Notes under the pieces: generated by a model
Seen by the model: the letters and a program-made list of their open reading frames with translations, nothing else
Told to the model about the DNA's origin: nothing
The model's database searches: none
From: a virus
DNA: 35,717 nt
Direction: 5' to 3' (one strand)
IMG/VR virus record: IMGVR_UViG_3300002180_000035
Span: 59-35,775 of that record
Part shown: positions 7,279 to 14,146 of the stretch, piece by piece
Layout: each line of letters opens with the position of its first letter
How positions within the stretch are numbered: position 1 is the first letter of the stretch
Translations under genes and position numbers: made by a program

Positions 7279-7602
7279 ATGAAAATTAGTCTCAATTTAA
7301 ATAAAACAAGCTTGAATAGTATTGTTGAAATACTACAAGATCAAGAGATTGTAAAGCCTCAGAAAATTGCTGATAAATGTATGTTCTATTTATTTACAAG
7401 TGCCTTTAAAAAGCTACTAAAAAAGCAAATAGATAAGTCTGATGACTTTAAAGGAAAGCCTTTTAAAATGAGTTTTAAATATGAAGAAGCAACAGGTTTA
7501 TATATGGAATTATGCAAAATAAAACCTACTGAAAGTTACGGCATTTATGAAAATAATTTAGTGGATGCTTTAAGGCGTGATTTACATCAAAAATTATTTT
7601 AA
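7279..7602 (+). CDS. Unknown accessory protein, 107 aa
   Basis: A 107-residue Lys-rich soluble protein, mostly helical (KPQKIADKCMFYLFTSAFKK). It begins 2 nt after the previous stop and the next gene follows after 2 nt, so it is part of one accessory operon. No domain is recognised. Confidence 0.6.
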   Translation: MKISLNLNKTSLNSIVEILQDQEIVKPQKIADKCMFYLFTSAFKKLLKKQIDKSDDFKGKPFKMSFKYEEATGLYMELCKIKPTESYGIYENNLVDALRRDLHQKLF

Positions 7603-7604
7603 TT

Positions 7605-7910
7605 ATGAATAAAGAACAAGAAATACAGAAGTGTCAAAATGTTTTAAAAGCTATTGATGGAAATATATGGTCAATCTATAATTATTTTGATGGAGACTAT
7701 GAAATTGAATCAGAAATAGGTTATGCTGAAATTTATGATGGTGAAGCAAATGATTTCAGTAGTGAGACCAAAGGTGTTAAAGATGAATACCTAGAACAAG
7801 CTGTTAAAGATGCCCACAATAAATATGTATTAATGCTTGCAGAATGGCAAGAAAAAACATCAAAAAAATTAAATGAACTTTTAATTACTAATAACAATGA
7901 AAAAAAATAG
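7605..7910 (+). CDS. Acidic accessory protein, 101 aa
   Basis: A 101-residue acidic protein. The centre is rich in Asp, Glu and Tyr (YNYFDGDYEIESEIGYAE) and the C-terminus is helical. Strong negative charge in a small phage protein is compatible with DNA mimicry, as in several anti-restriction proteins, but nothing specific identifies it. It overlaps the next gene by 14 nt. Confidence 0.6.
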   Translation: MNKEQEIQKCQNVLKAIDGNIWSIYNYFDGDYEIESEIGYAEIYDGEANDFSSETKGVKDEYLEQAVKDAHNKYVLMLAEWQEKTSKKLNELLITNNNEKK

Positions 7911-8127
7911 CAAAAAAGACAAATCACCACTAATATTTACTACCAATAAAGGTATAAATGTAAGCGACCGTATTAAAGATGGGCGTACAATAGCTTTTAC
8001 ATCACATAGCGAAGCTGTAGCACACGCAAATAGCATACGTTCTTATGTGTACGATTTGTATTGCTACACCATAAAAAATGGGCAGTACACTAAGAATGAG
8101 TTTTACGGCTGGGCTGTACCTAAATAA
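7897..8127 (+). CDS. Unknown accessory protein, 76 aa
   Basis: A 76-residue basic protein with a Lys/Asn-rich start and a compact middle (TIAFTSHSEAVAHANSIRSY) followed by a strand-turn-strand end (NGQYTKNEFYGWAVPK). The ATG lies inside the previous gene. No family is recognised. Confidence 0.55.
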   Translation: MKKNSKKDKSPLIFTTNKGINVSDRIKDGRTIAFTSHSEAVAHANSIRSYVYDLYCYTIKNGQYTKNEFYGWAVPK

Positions 8128-8134
8128 TTAAGTT

Positions 8135-8323
8135 ATGATCTACCCAACATTAGAAGCTGCAAAAACAGCAAGTCGTTTACAATTATGCAAATGGTACAGA
8201 TTTTTACCATTTGCTGCTACAGAAAGTGAAATAAAAGTAAACGAACTTATATGTGAACGCTACAACGAGCTTGGAGGAATGAATTCTAAACTATCTAAAC
8301 AAATTGGCTGGGATGCAAAGTAA
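8135..8323 (+). CDS. Unknown accessory protein, 62 aa
   Basis: A 62-residue helical protein (YPTLEAAKTASRLQLCKWYR; SEIKVNELICERYNELGG). Small proteins of this look recur in Bacteroidota phage accessory blocks, but the function is unknown. Its 3' end overlaps the following membrane-protein gene by 11 nt. Confidence 0.55.
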   Translation: MIYPTLEAAKTASRLQLCKWYRFLPFAATESEIKVNELICERYNELGGMNSKLSKQIGWDAK

Positions 8324-8663
8324 AAAACAAAGCTTTATAGAATCATTAACAAACACCTCAATAGGTTTTGTTATTTCGTATGGATCTACATTTATAATAT
8401 TTCCTTTAATGGGCTTTGAAAGTTCAGCATCAAAGAACATAATTATAACGCTGTTTTTTACAGCTGTGAGCATTTTAAGAGGTTATGTAATAAGAAGGTT
8501 TTTTAATAATAAAAAGGTTGTAAAACGTTCAAATGAACCTGATATAAGTGGGTTTCCTGAATTTCCACCACACAGTTGTATAAATCCACATTTTGGAAGA
8601 GCCTATTGTAAAGAACAATGTGATTATTGCAAAGAAAATGTAGTTATGGAATTTGATGTTTAG
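8313..8663 (+). CDS. Two-helix membrane protein with Cys-rich tail (DUF7220-like)
   Basis: ATG at 8313 is preferred over the upstream in-frame TTG at 8304, giving 116 residues. Two transmembrane helices (about 14-32 and 40-60) form a hairpin typical of the small phage family DUF7220, ending in an RGYVIRRFF motif. The C-terminal extension is soluble and has five cysteines in a short span (SCINPHFGRAYCKEQCDYC), which suggests metal binding. The combination is unusual. Function unknown; exclusion or membrane sensing is possible. Confidence 0.6.
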   Translation: MQSKKQSFIESLTNTSIGFVISYGSTFIIFPLMGFESSASKNIIITLFFTAVSILRGYVIRRFFNNKKVVKRSNEPDISGFPEFPPHSCINPHFGRAYCKEQCDYCKENVVMEFDV

Positions 8664-8745
8664 CATTGCATTTAACGGACTGATTAAAATGCGTTTTAAT
8701 GCATTTTATCAGGTGTTAAATGACAGTGCGGCAGAAATGGAATAA
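8656..8745 (+). CDS. Possible 29-residue ORF
   Basis: An ATG overlapping the end of the previous gene opens a 29-codon frame. Part of it coincides with the hairpin at 8680-8712, so the sequence may be non-coding. Weak call based on overlap alone. Confidence 0.2.
   Translation: MFSIAFNGLIKMRFNAFYQVLNDSAAEME
8680..8712 (+). other. Hairpin in accessory operon
   Basis: CTGATTAAAATGC (8680-8692) pairs with GCATTTTATCAG (8701-8712) through 12 bp with a single bulged T and an 8-nt loop. There is no T tract right after it, so it is more likely an mRNA stability or processing element than a terminator. Confidence 0.4.
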
Positions 8746-8775
8746 TTTAAAATATAACCTTAAAACGGAATAATT

Positions 8776-9063
8776 ATGAAAAATAGAAATTGGAATGTAA
8801 AAAAGAAGATTTCAGATTCAAAAATATCAAATGTGTGGTATTTGTATTACAGTATTTTAGAAGATTCAGTAAAATCATGTAATGAAATGGGATATGATAT
8901 ATTTTGCACCAATCAAATACTGATTAATCATACCAAAGATTTTGAAGATTCTCAAAACAGAATAAAAAAGTTTTTGCCTGAATTAAAAATAATAAATCAA
9001 CAATACATTACAGTTGTAAATGGGCAAAATAATGTAGAAATGTTTACTATTCAAAACCTATAA
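8776..9063 (+). CDS. Unknown accessory protein, 95 aa
   Basis: A 95-residue basic protein with helical segments and no recognised domain ([20 protein letters not shown]). It starts a new sub-block after the 112-nt gap that contains the hairpin, and ends 2 nt before the SEC-C gene. An upstream A/T-rich leader is typical of Bacteroidota translation starts. Confidence 0.55.
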   Translation: MKNRNWNVKKKISDSKISNVWYLYYSILEDSVKSCNEMGYDIFCTNQILINHTKDFEDSQNRIKKFLPELKIINQQYITVVNGQNNVEMFTIQNL

Positions 9064-9065
9064 CC

Positions 9066-9365
9066 ATGCCAACAATATCCGATCAATTAACAGCTGCAAA
9101 CATACCTTTTACAGTACAAAATTTAGCAACCATTGCTAATCTTGAAAAAAGGTATAAAAAAAATGGCTTTAATGTAACCAGTACTACTATTGTAAACTTT
9201 TTAATTAGCAATTTTAAGCAAGGTGAACCTAACTTAAAAAGTTTATTTTCTGAGTTACATAAAATGAAGCTTGCACCCATTAAAAAAACTGAAAAATTAG
9301 GGCGTAACTCACCTTGCCCTTGTGGAAGTGGTAAAAAGTATAAAAAATGTTATTTAAAAAAGTAA
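9066..9365 (+). CDS. Small SEC-C motif protein
   Basis: A 99-residue protein whose C-terminus carries the SEC-C zinc-binding motif: [18 protein letters not shown], with the C-X-C-X8-C arrangement found at the end of SecA and in many standalone proteins. The N-terminal 70 residues are helical. The SEC-C motif binds zinc and mediates contacts with ribosomes or partner proteins; here it may bring a phage factor to SecB, SecA or the ribosome. The partner is unknown. Confidence 0.75.
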   Translation: MPTISDQLTAANIPFTVQNLATIANLEKRYKKNGFNVTSTTIVNFLISNFKQGEPNLKSLFSELHKMKLAPIKKTEKLGRNSPCPCGSGKKYKKCYLKK

Positions 9366-9377
9366 TATATTTGAAGT

Positions 9378-9602
9378 ATGGATTCAGGAATAATAATAAA
9401 AAGAGCCGAAACAAAGCTACCAAATGTTGAAAATTATGATAAAGACATTGTTTTTATACCTATTTTAAAAGAATTAGATGTTACAGTTTCTACGGATATT
9501 TCATTTTCACCTAAAGACAGCGGTACGTATATAGTTACTTACCGTAAAAGAATTGACCACTTAAATAACCCTTTTTGGGAGTTTGTTTCATTAGATAAAT
9601 AG
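9378..9602 (+). CDS. Unknown accessory protein, 74 aa
   Basis: A 74-residue protein with beta-strand character (DIVFIPILKELDVTVSTDIS; GTYIVTYRKR). No family is recognised. It is flanked closely by the SEC-C gene and the next small gene in one transcription unit. Confidence 0.5.
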   Translation: MDSGIIIKRAETKLPNVENYDKDIVFIPILKELDVTVSTDISFSPKDSGTYIVTYRKRIDHLNNPFWEFVSLDK

Positions 9603-9615
9603 AAAAATTGTTATT

Positions 9616-9852
9616 ATGGGAACTACAACTAGTTTTGAAAAAATAAAAAAAAGTACAGCTTATACTGATGCAATTAAAGCAGGCTATCAAATTTTCTTAG
9701 CTGCTGATTGCCAGTATGTGTATTTATCAGCAAAAAAAGGAGGATATACAACTCCAATATGCGAAATAAGCCAAGTTTTCGGTAGTAACGTTATCGAAAC
9801 ATTTTTGAATAGACAATTAATAGAGTTAAAAAATAGATTAAATAATGGATAA
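9616..9852 (+). CDS. Unknown accessory protein, 78 aa
   Basis: A 78-residue protein: helical start, then a strand pair (YQIFLAADCQYVYLSAKKGG) and a C-terminal helix. It overlaps the next gene by 8 nt. No domain is recognised. Confidence 0.5.
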   Translation: MGTTTSFEKIKKSTAYTDAIKAGYQIFLAADCQYVYLSAKKGGYTTPICEISQVFGSNVIETFLNRQLIELKNRLNNG

Positions 9853-10066
9853 AAGATACTTGATATTTACATATCATACTTACTATCCTTCAGGAGGATT
9901 ACAAGATAAAATTGAATCTTTTGATACACTTGATGAAGTTGAAAAGTACTTAAAAAGTGAAAAGGAATCAGAAAATTTAACACCAGATTATATTGATGTT
10001 TATGACAGAATTAAAGGCGTTGAAATTGATTTTAATATAGATGATTTAAACTTTAAAAATTGTTAA
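9845..10066 (+). CDS. Unknown acidic accessory protein, 73 aa
   Basis: A 73-residue acidic protein (pattern YLIFTYHTYYPSGG, then FDTLDEVEKYLKSEKESEN). The layout of a short strand, turn and helix resembles many small phage inhibitors but is not diagnostic. It is coupled to the preceding gene by overlap and followed 2 nt later by the exported repeat protein. Confidence 0.5.
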   Translation: MDKRYLIFTYHTYYPSGGLQDKIESFDTLDEVEKYLKSEKESENLTPDYIDVYDRIKGVEIDFNIDDLNFKNC

Positions 10067-10068
10067 TT

Positions 10069-10749
10069 ATGAAAAAAATAGCAACCTTATTACTCTTAGT
10101 TCTTGCGCTTAATGTGAGTGCGCAAAATGATGTTAAAACACTACTTAAACAGGCTGATTCACTTACTGAAATAGATAAAAGTAGTCACGATATTAGGTAT
10201 CTTCTAAAAGACGTACTTAAACAAGATCCTAAAAATGAAGAGGCATTATTTAAAATGTGCCTATTTCATGTAAATAATAGATCCAACCATTATGCTGATG
10301 ATTATGCTGATACGCTTATTGAAGTGAACCCAAACGAAGCAAAAAATTATTGGATGAGAGCCAGCGTAAAATTACAAGAACGTGCTTCAATTAACGATTT
10401 AAAGCAATGTGTAAGCGATCTTGAAAAAGCTGAAGAATTAAGTGGTAAAACAACGAATAGATTATTAAGAGGTCAAATGTTAGCTAATTATTTAACAGGT
10501 AAAAGTTTATATTCAAATTCAAAAGGATTAAAAGACTATGTTAATGATCCTGCAAGTTTTGAGGATGCTACATTAAACTCTAAAAAAGTTAAATTGCTCA
10601 AAGAGTCAAAATTGTATCTTAATAAGGCAATTGAAAAATATACTAAACTAGAAGTTAAAGACAGTATTTATGCTAAAGAACAAAGTGAAATAAAAGATAA
10701 TATTGATATGTATTTGAATCTTATAATAGAAAATAAATTAGTACATTAG
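10069..10749 (+). CDS. Exported TPR-like helical-repeat protein
   Basis: ATG at 10069 is chosen over an upstream TTG because it begins a proper signal peptide (MKKIATLLLLVLALNVSAQ, cleavage after residue 18). The mature 208 residues are amphipathic helices typical of TPR-like repeats (DPKNEEALFKMCLFHVNN; NPNEAKNYWMRASVKLQE). The product should be periplasmic. It is the last gene of the accessory operon, directly before two terminators. Phage exported TPR proteins are uncommon; a lysogenic-conversion role is possible. Confidence 0.65.
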   Translation: MKKIATLLLLVLALNVSAQNDVKTLLKQADSLTEIDKSSHDIRYLLKDVLKQDPKNEEALFKMCLFHVNNRSNHYADDYADTLIEVNPNEAKNYWMRASVKLQERASINDLKQCVSDLEKAEELSGKTTNRLLRGQMLANYLTGKSLYSNSKGLKDYVNDPASFEDATLNSKKVKLLKESKLYLNKAIEKYTKLEVKDSIYAKEQSEIKDNIDMYLNLIIENKLVH

Positions 10750-10753
10750 CATT

Positions 10754-10774
10754 TTGCCGAAAGGCAATCTTTTT
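10754..10774 (+). terminator. Rho-independent terminator of accessory operon
   Basis: TTGCC-GAAA-GGCAA hairpin with a GNRA tetraloop followed by TCTTTTT, 5 nt after the last accessory gene. Confidence 0.75.
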
Positions 10775-10785
10775 CATAGCAATTT

Positions 10786-10814
10786 ACCCACCTCTCAACG
10801 ATGTGGGTTTTTTT
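10786..10814 (+). terminator. Second terminator at operon convergence
   Basis: ACCCAC (10786-10791) pairs with GTGGGT (10803-10808) across an 11-nt loop and runs into a T7 tract. It lies exactly where the plus early/accessory operon meets the minus late operon, so it protects against read-through into antisense. Confidence 0.75.
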
Positions 10815-11376
10815 AATCTAAATCATACGGTTTAGCTTCTTCAGTAGCTTCTATTAGTTTTTCAACAAGACTACTTGTTTCTTCTAAATCACCATCAGCT
10901 TCAGAATAGTTATAATTATCAGCAGTATTGGTAACTCTACCACTATAACTGCCCGTAAATGTTAGTAAATGTACGTTTATAATGGCATCGTTCTTATCTT
11001 GGTTCTCTGAGGATAATTTTATCTTTCCTGTGCATTCACTTTCTAAATTGTGTACTAATTTGTATATAATATCTACATAATCAAAAAACTCTAACGCTTT
11101 TACTGGTGTTATTTTTGTGCCTCCAGTTTGCCTAAATGTTTCGTAGCAACAATGTAAAGATATAGTTGTAGCAGCAGGTTTTTTATCATCATCATAAATA
11201 ATATCAAAATCCATTAGTACTGAAGGAAGCACCAACAGATCAAACGACTCTTGAGATAAATATTGTTGTTTGTAAAAATCAATACTTTTTACTGGTTTTA
11301 TATTTGCTGCTGTAAATAAAGCTGTTGCTTCAGCTGAGAATAGTTTTTCTTGTAATTTTAAATAAAATCGTTTCAT
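10813..11376 (-). CDS. Phage structural protein, possible tail terminator
   Basis: A 187-residue protein, the last gene of the minus late operon. Its size and position beside the gpG-like gene fit the gp37-type tail-terminator family of Mu-like phages. The fold looks alpha/beta with acidic loops (FDIIYDDDKKPAATTISLHC) and an acidic C-terminus. No signature motif is visible, so the role is inferred from neighbours. Confidence 0.45.
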   Translation of the reverse strand: MKRFYLKLQEKLFSAEATALFTAANIKPVKSIDFYKQQYLSQESFDLLVLPSVLMDFDIIYDDDKKPAATTISLHCCYETFRQTGGTKITPVKALEFFDYVDIIYKLVHNLESECTGKIKLSSENQDKNDAIINVHLLTFTGSYSGRVTNTADNYNYSEADGDLEETSSLVEKLIEATEEAKPYDLD

Positions 11377-11393
11377 AAGTTAGTTTTATTGGT

Positions 11394-11446
11394 GAGATTG
11401 CTTCACTTTTCCTTCGACAAGCTCAGGATGACAGTTCGCAATGACA
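11394..11446. repeat. Dispersed bacterial palindromic repeat
   Basis: On the minus strand the element begins TGTCATTGCGA, continues through CCTGAGCTTGTCGAAGG and ends GAAGCAATCTC. Both halves are well-known dispersed chromosomal repeat cores seen in many unrelated bacteria. Here it fills the 76-nt gap between two late genes. Its base composition differs from the surrounding AT-rich phage DNA, which suggests a recent insertion from the host chromosome. Confidence 0.7.
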
Positions 11447-11452
11447 GTTAAA

Positions 11453-11992
11453 TTATAGTTTTAAAGCTGTTTTAATATCTCGTTCTACTTGGCGTTCAAT
11501 ACGGCGCATTAATACGGCACTTTCACCAATAAATTGCCTTGGTGGTAATGTTGTATTCATTTTACGTTTATGAGCTTTTACGGTTGTTTCGCCAATTTCA
11601 ACACGTTTTTTTGTCCTTGTTGTTTTTCTAGTTCTAATATTGGTTCTTTGGCGTTGTACCGTTACTTTTCTTTTATGTGATTTTACGGATACCATTTTAT
11701 TAATAGTTCCACCATCATTATGTATTTGTGCGTATGGTACATTTGTACCAATTATAATATAATCTTTAGCAACTCTAATTTTACGTATTGAACGTTTTAG
11801 CCTTCCTGTGCGTACCATTAATGAGCCACGATCTTTACGTTGTCTTGGTTTCCACTTTACTCGACTACGATCTACCCAGTTCTTTTGCCGAAAGCGTTCC
11901 TTACTAAAGTTTACAGCAACCACAGCAATGCGCTGAGGCAGCCGTTCAACTGCCTTAGACACATTGTTTAGTTTTTCTATAAAATTGCTCAT
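11453..11992 (-). CDS. Virion morphogenesis protein (gpG/gpS-like)
   Basis: A 179-residue strongly basic protein of the phage virion morphogenesis / tail completion family (Mu gpG, P2 gpS). Typical signs are the N-terminal helix, the FRQKNWVDRSRVKWKPRQRK segment, the SLMVRTGRLKRSI motif and the NVPYAQIHNDGG motif. An unusually Arg/Lys/Thr-rich insert follows at about 105-140. The ends GESAVLMRRIERQVERDI are family-like. It abuts the tape measure gene (0-nt gap). Confidence 0.8.
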   Translation of the reverse strand: MSNFIEKLNNVSKAVERLPQRIAVVAVNFSKERFRQKNWVDRSRVKWKPRQRKDRGSLMVRTGRLKRSIRKIRVAKDYIIIGTNVPYAQIHNDGGTINKMVSVKSHKRKVTVQRQRTNIRTRKTTRTKKRVEIGETTVKAHKRKMNTTLPPRQFIGESAVLMRRIERQVERDIKTALKL

Positions 11993-14032
11993 TTAGCTTA
12001 ATTCTACACTTCTAATTACACGTAACATTGCTTCTTGAAACCACTCTTCAAGTTCTTCAGCAGATTTATGTGCCAATGTGGTATTTTGTGTATTTATACC
12101 ACCTTCATTCAATACTATTTTTTCAATAGTAATACTTTTTGGTGATGTTGCTGCTGTACTTACATTTTTAATTTCATCTCCAGTAGTTGGAGTAGTTCCT
12201 GCTGGTGTAATAGGATTTCCATCTTCATCTAATAAACTTTTTTCATTCTTCCCTTTTTTAGTTTTAAGTGCAGCACTATTACTCATTTCTTTATCGTATG
12301 CACCTTTAAATGCTTTACCATACTGTTTACCATTCTTAATGATATTAGTTACTGGTATCACATCTATTGCACCTCCTACACCTTTTTTAAAAGCCTTTTT
12401 TAAATCACTAGCACCTTCTTTAACTGCATCGAAATCAAAATCCCACAATCCCTTAATAATTTTCTTTAAAGCACTAAAACCATCACCTATTGATGAAATA
12501 ACAGTTTTTGCACCTTTCCACATATTACTAAAGAAACTTTTAATTGATGCTCCAAAACCGTCAATTACAGCTCTAAATTTATCCCAACGTTTATATAGTA
12601 ATACCACAGCAGATATAGCTAACAAAATCCAACCCACAATTGGAATACTGAAAATTGCTGCTTTTATACCATGCAATGCTAATGTGACTAAGCCAAGAGC
12701 TCCACTTAAACCTCCTGAAGCAATAGCAGATGCCCACGCCATTGATTGAAAAAATAGCAAGCGTGCGCCAAGCACTCCAAAGGCAATAGCAATAGATTCT
12801 ACAATATCTTCTAGTAAGTCAAATTTATCGTACACCCATTTTAACACGTCGTTTACTTTTTGTAAAAAGCGTACCACTAATGGTAGTATTTTTTCTCCTA
12901 GTTTAGCCATAATAGTATTGAACCTTGCTTTTACAATTTGACCTAAAACAGTTGCATCACCTTGCGCATTTTTTAACGCTTTATCCAAATCAAATTTTGA
13001 AGAGTCAAACGCTTCAAATGTTGAGAATAAATCTCCAGCACCATTTTTTAATTTTGTTAATAATGCACGCAATCCTTCAGGTCCACCAATTTTATTTATT
13101 AATTCATCAATTTGTTTTGGAGACATTTTCTTAAACTTACTATCTACTTGGCGTAAAATACCGTCTAAGTCCTTTAAATTTCCCTTAGCATCGTACAATT
13201 CAACTCCAATAGATTTTAAACCTTTAACGGTTGCATCTTGTGTTAAACCTTGAAAAGCCGTCTTAGTTAAAGTGGCAGCGGTTCTACTGTCCTTGGCAAT
13301 GGATGTAAAAGCTGCAAATAGTTTGTTTGCCGAATCTACTTTTTGCCCAGCTCCAGCAGCTGCACCTGCATATTCTGTTTGTACTTGAGCCAATTCTCTA
13401 AATGTTGTAATACCAACCTGCACCGTTTTAGCATTGGATGCTAGTAACATATCAGTATCGTTTGCATTTAAACCAAATGCTTTAATAGCTTTGGAAGTTG
13501 CATTTATAGAGTCATTGAGTTCTGCACCAGTTGCTGTACTAAATTTGGCTACATTTTTAAACACCTTTTCAGCATCTTTACCATAAAAACCTAAAGCAGA
13601 TTGAATATCATAATATGCCTTTGTGGTATCTACAAGCCCTTTCCCAGTTTCAAATGCAGAATCCATGATTAACCCTTTATAGGTTTTTAGATCCTTATTT
13701 TGTTTGTCAAGATTTAATTGCTCTATCTGAAGAAACTCGTAATTGAATTTTTTAGCTTCTACAGTTGCTTTGCCTAACAGCGTGACGACTGACAGCAAGC
13801 CAACCGTCATCAATACATACGGATTACCCAATAAATCCATTGCACGCCCAAATAAAGGAACTTCACTTCGCATTGCACTAAAAGCATTTACAGTTGATAA
13901 TTTCAACTGATTTAGCTTTCCTTTCATACGATCGGTTGTTTTACTCAACTTCCGTTGTGTTTGTACTAATTTATTGTTAAAGAGCTTGTTTTTAAGCTCT
14001 AGCAATAATTCTAATTTTGCTTTTGCACTCAT
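11993..14032 (-). CDS. Tail tape measure protein (TP901-like)
   Basis: A 679-residue tape measure protein that sets tail length and is ejected with DNA. The N-terminal coiled coil (about 5-60) is followed by a hydrophobic helix near 68-87. The TP901-type core is clear (SALGFYGKDAEKVFKNVAKF; TTFRELAQVQTEYAGAAAGA). A long hydrophobic segment spans about 415-485, and the C-terminus is polar. It is short for a contractile phage, predicting a tail of roughly 100 nm. In most phages this gene directly follows the tail chaperones; here those are at 24176-24681 on the other strand. Confidence 0.9.
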   Translation of the reverse strand: MSAKAKLELLLELKNKLFNNKLVQTQRKLSKTTDRMKGKLNQLKLSTVNAFSAMRSEVPLFGRAMDLLGNPYVLMTVGLLSVVTLLGKATVEAKKFNYEFLQIEQLNLDKQNKDLKTYKGLIMDSAFETGKGLVDTTKAYYDIQSALGFYGKDAEKVFKNVAKFSTATGAELNDSINATSKAIKAFGLNANDTDMLLASNAKTVQVGITTFRELAQVQTEYAGAAAGAGQKVDSANKLFAAFTSIAKDSRTAATLTKTAFQGLTQDATVKGLKSIGVELYDAKGNLKDLDGILRQVDSKFKKMSPKQIDELINKIGGPEGLRALLTKLKNGAGDLFSTFEAFDSSKFDLDKALKNAQGDATVLGQIVKARFNTIMAKLGEKILPLVVRFLQKVNDVLKWVYDKFDLLEDIVESIAIAFGVLGARLLFFQSMAWASAIASGGLSGALGLVTLALHGIKAAIFSIPIVGWILLAISAVVLLYKRWDKFRAVIDGFGASIKSFFSNMWKGAKTVISSIGDGFSALKKIIKGLWDFDFDAVKEGASDLKKAFKKGVGGAIDVIPVTNIIKNGKQYGKAFKGAYDKEMSNSAALKTKKGKNEKSLLDEDGNPITPAGTTPTTGDEIKNVSTAATSPKSITIEKIVLNEGGINTQNTTLAHKSAEELEEWFQEAMLRVIRSVELS

Positions 14033-14046
14033 TTTTTATATCTTTG
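14016..14046 (+). promoter_or_regulatory. Bacteroidota promoter for antisense small RNA
   Basis: TTTG at 14016-14019, a 19-nt spacer, then TATCTTTG at 14039-14046: a full match to the TTTG-N19-TAnnTTTG consensus. It fires on the plus strand from within the start of the minus-strand tape measure gene, so it does not serve any annotated protein gene. Predicted start is at about 14051-14053, the first bases of the structured RNA. Confidence 0.65.
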
Positions 14047-14050
14047 CATT

Positions 14051-14144
14051 AGAAGTTTATGAAGCTTCAATTAAAAAATGCGATTAGCATTTATAGAGTC
14101 GGCTCTTTTTAAGAGTTTATACGGACTAAGTTTCATAAACTTTT
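14051..14144 (+). ncRNA. End-closed structured small RNA, copy 1
   Basis: A 94-nt element in the 114-nt gap between portal and tape measure genes. Its two ends pair in a 17-bp stem (14051-14067 with 14128-14144, two G-U pairs, core AAGTTTATGAA/TTCATAAACTT). Inside are hairpin AAATGC-gatta-GCATTT (14076-14092) and hairpin CTCTT-ttt-AAGAG (14103-14115) within an AGTC/GACT helix, giving a three-way junction. A U-rich tract (TTTTACTTATTTTATTTT) follows, and a consensus promoter ends 4 nt before it. The plus orientation is therefore favoured. A terminator read on the minus strand (AAATGC hairpin plus T6) is an alternative or additional role. Confidence 0.6.
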
Positions 14145-14146
14145 AC

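Noticed and set aside
12078-12749. A 223-codon plus-strand open frame
   Set aside because: It is the complement of the tape measure gene; its hydrophobic, Pro/Ser-rich composition is what antisense of this coding sequence would give, and it has no coupled neighbours.
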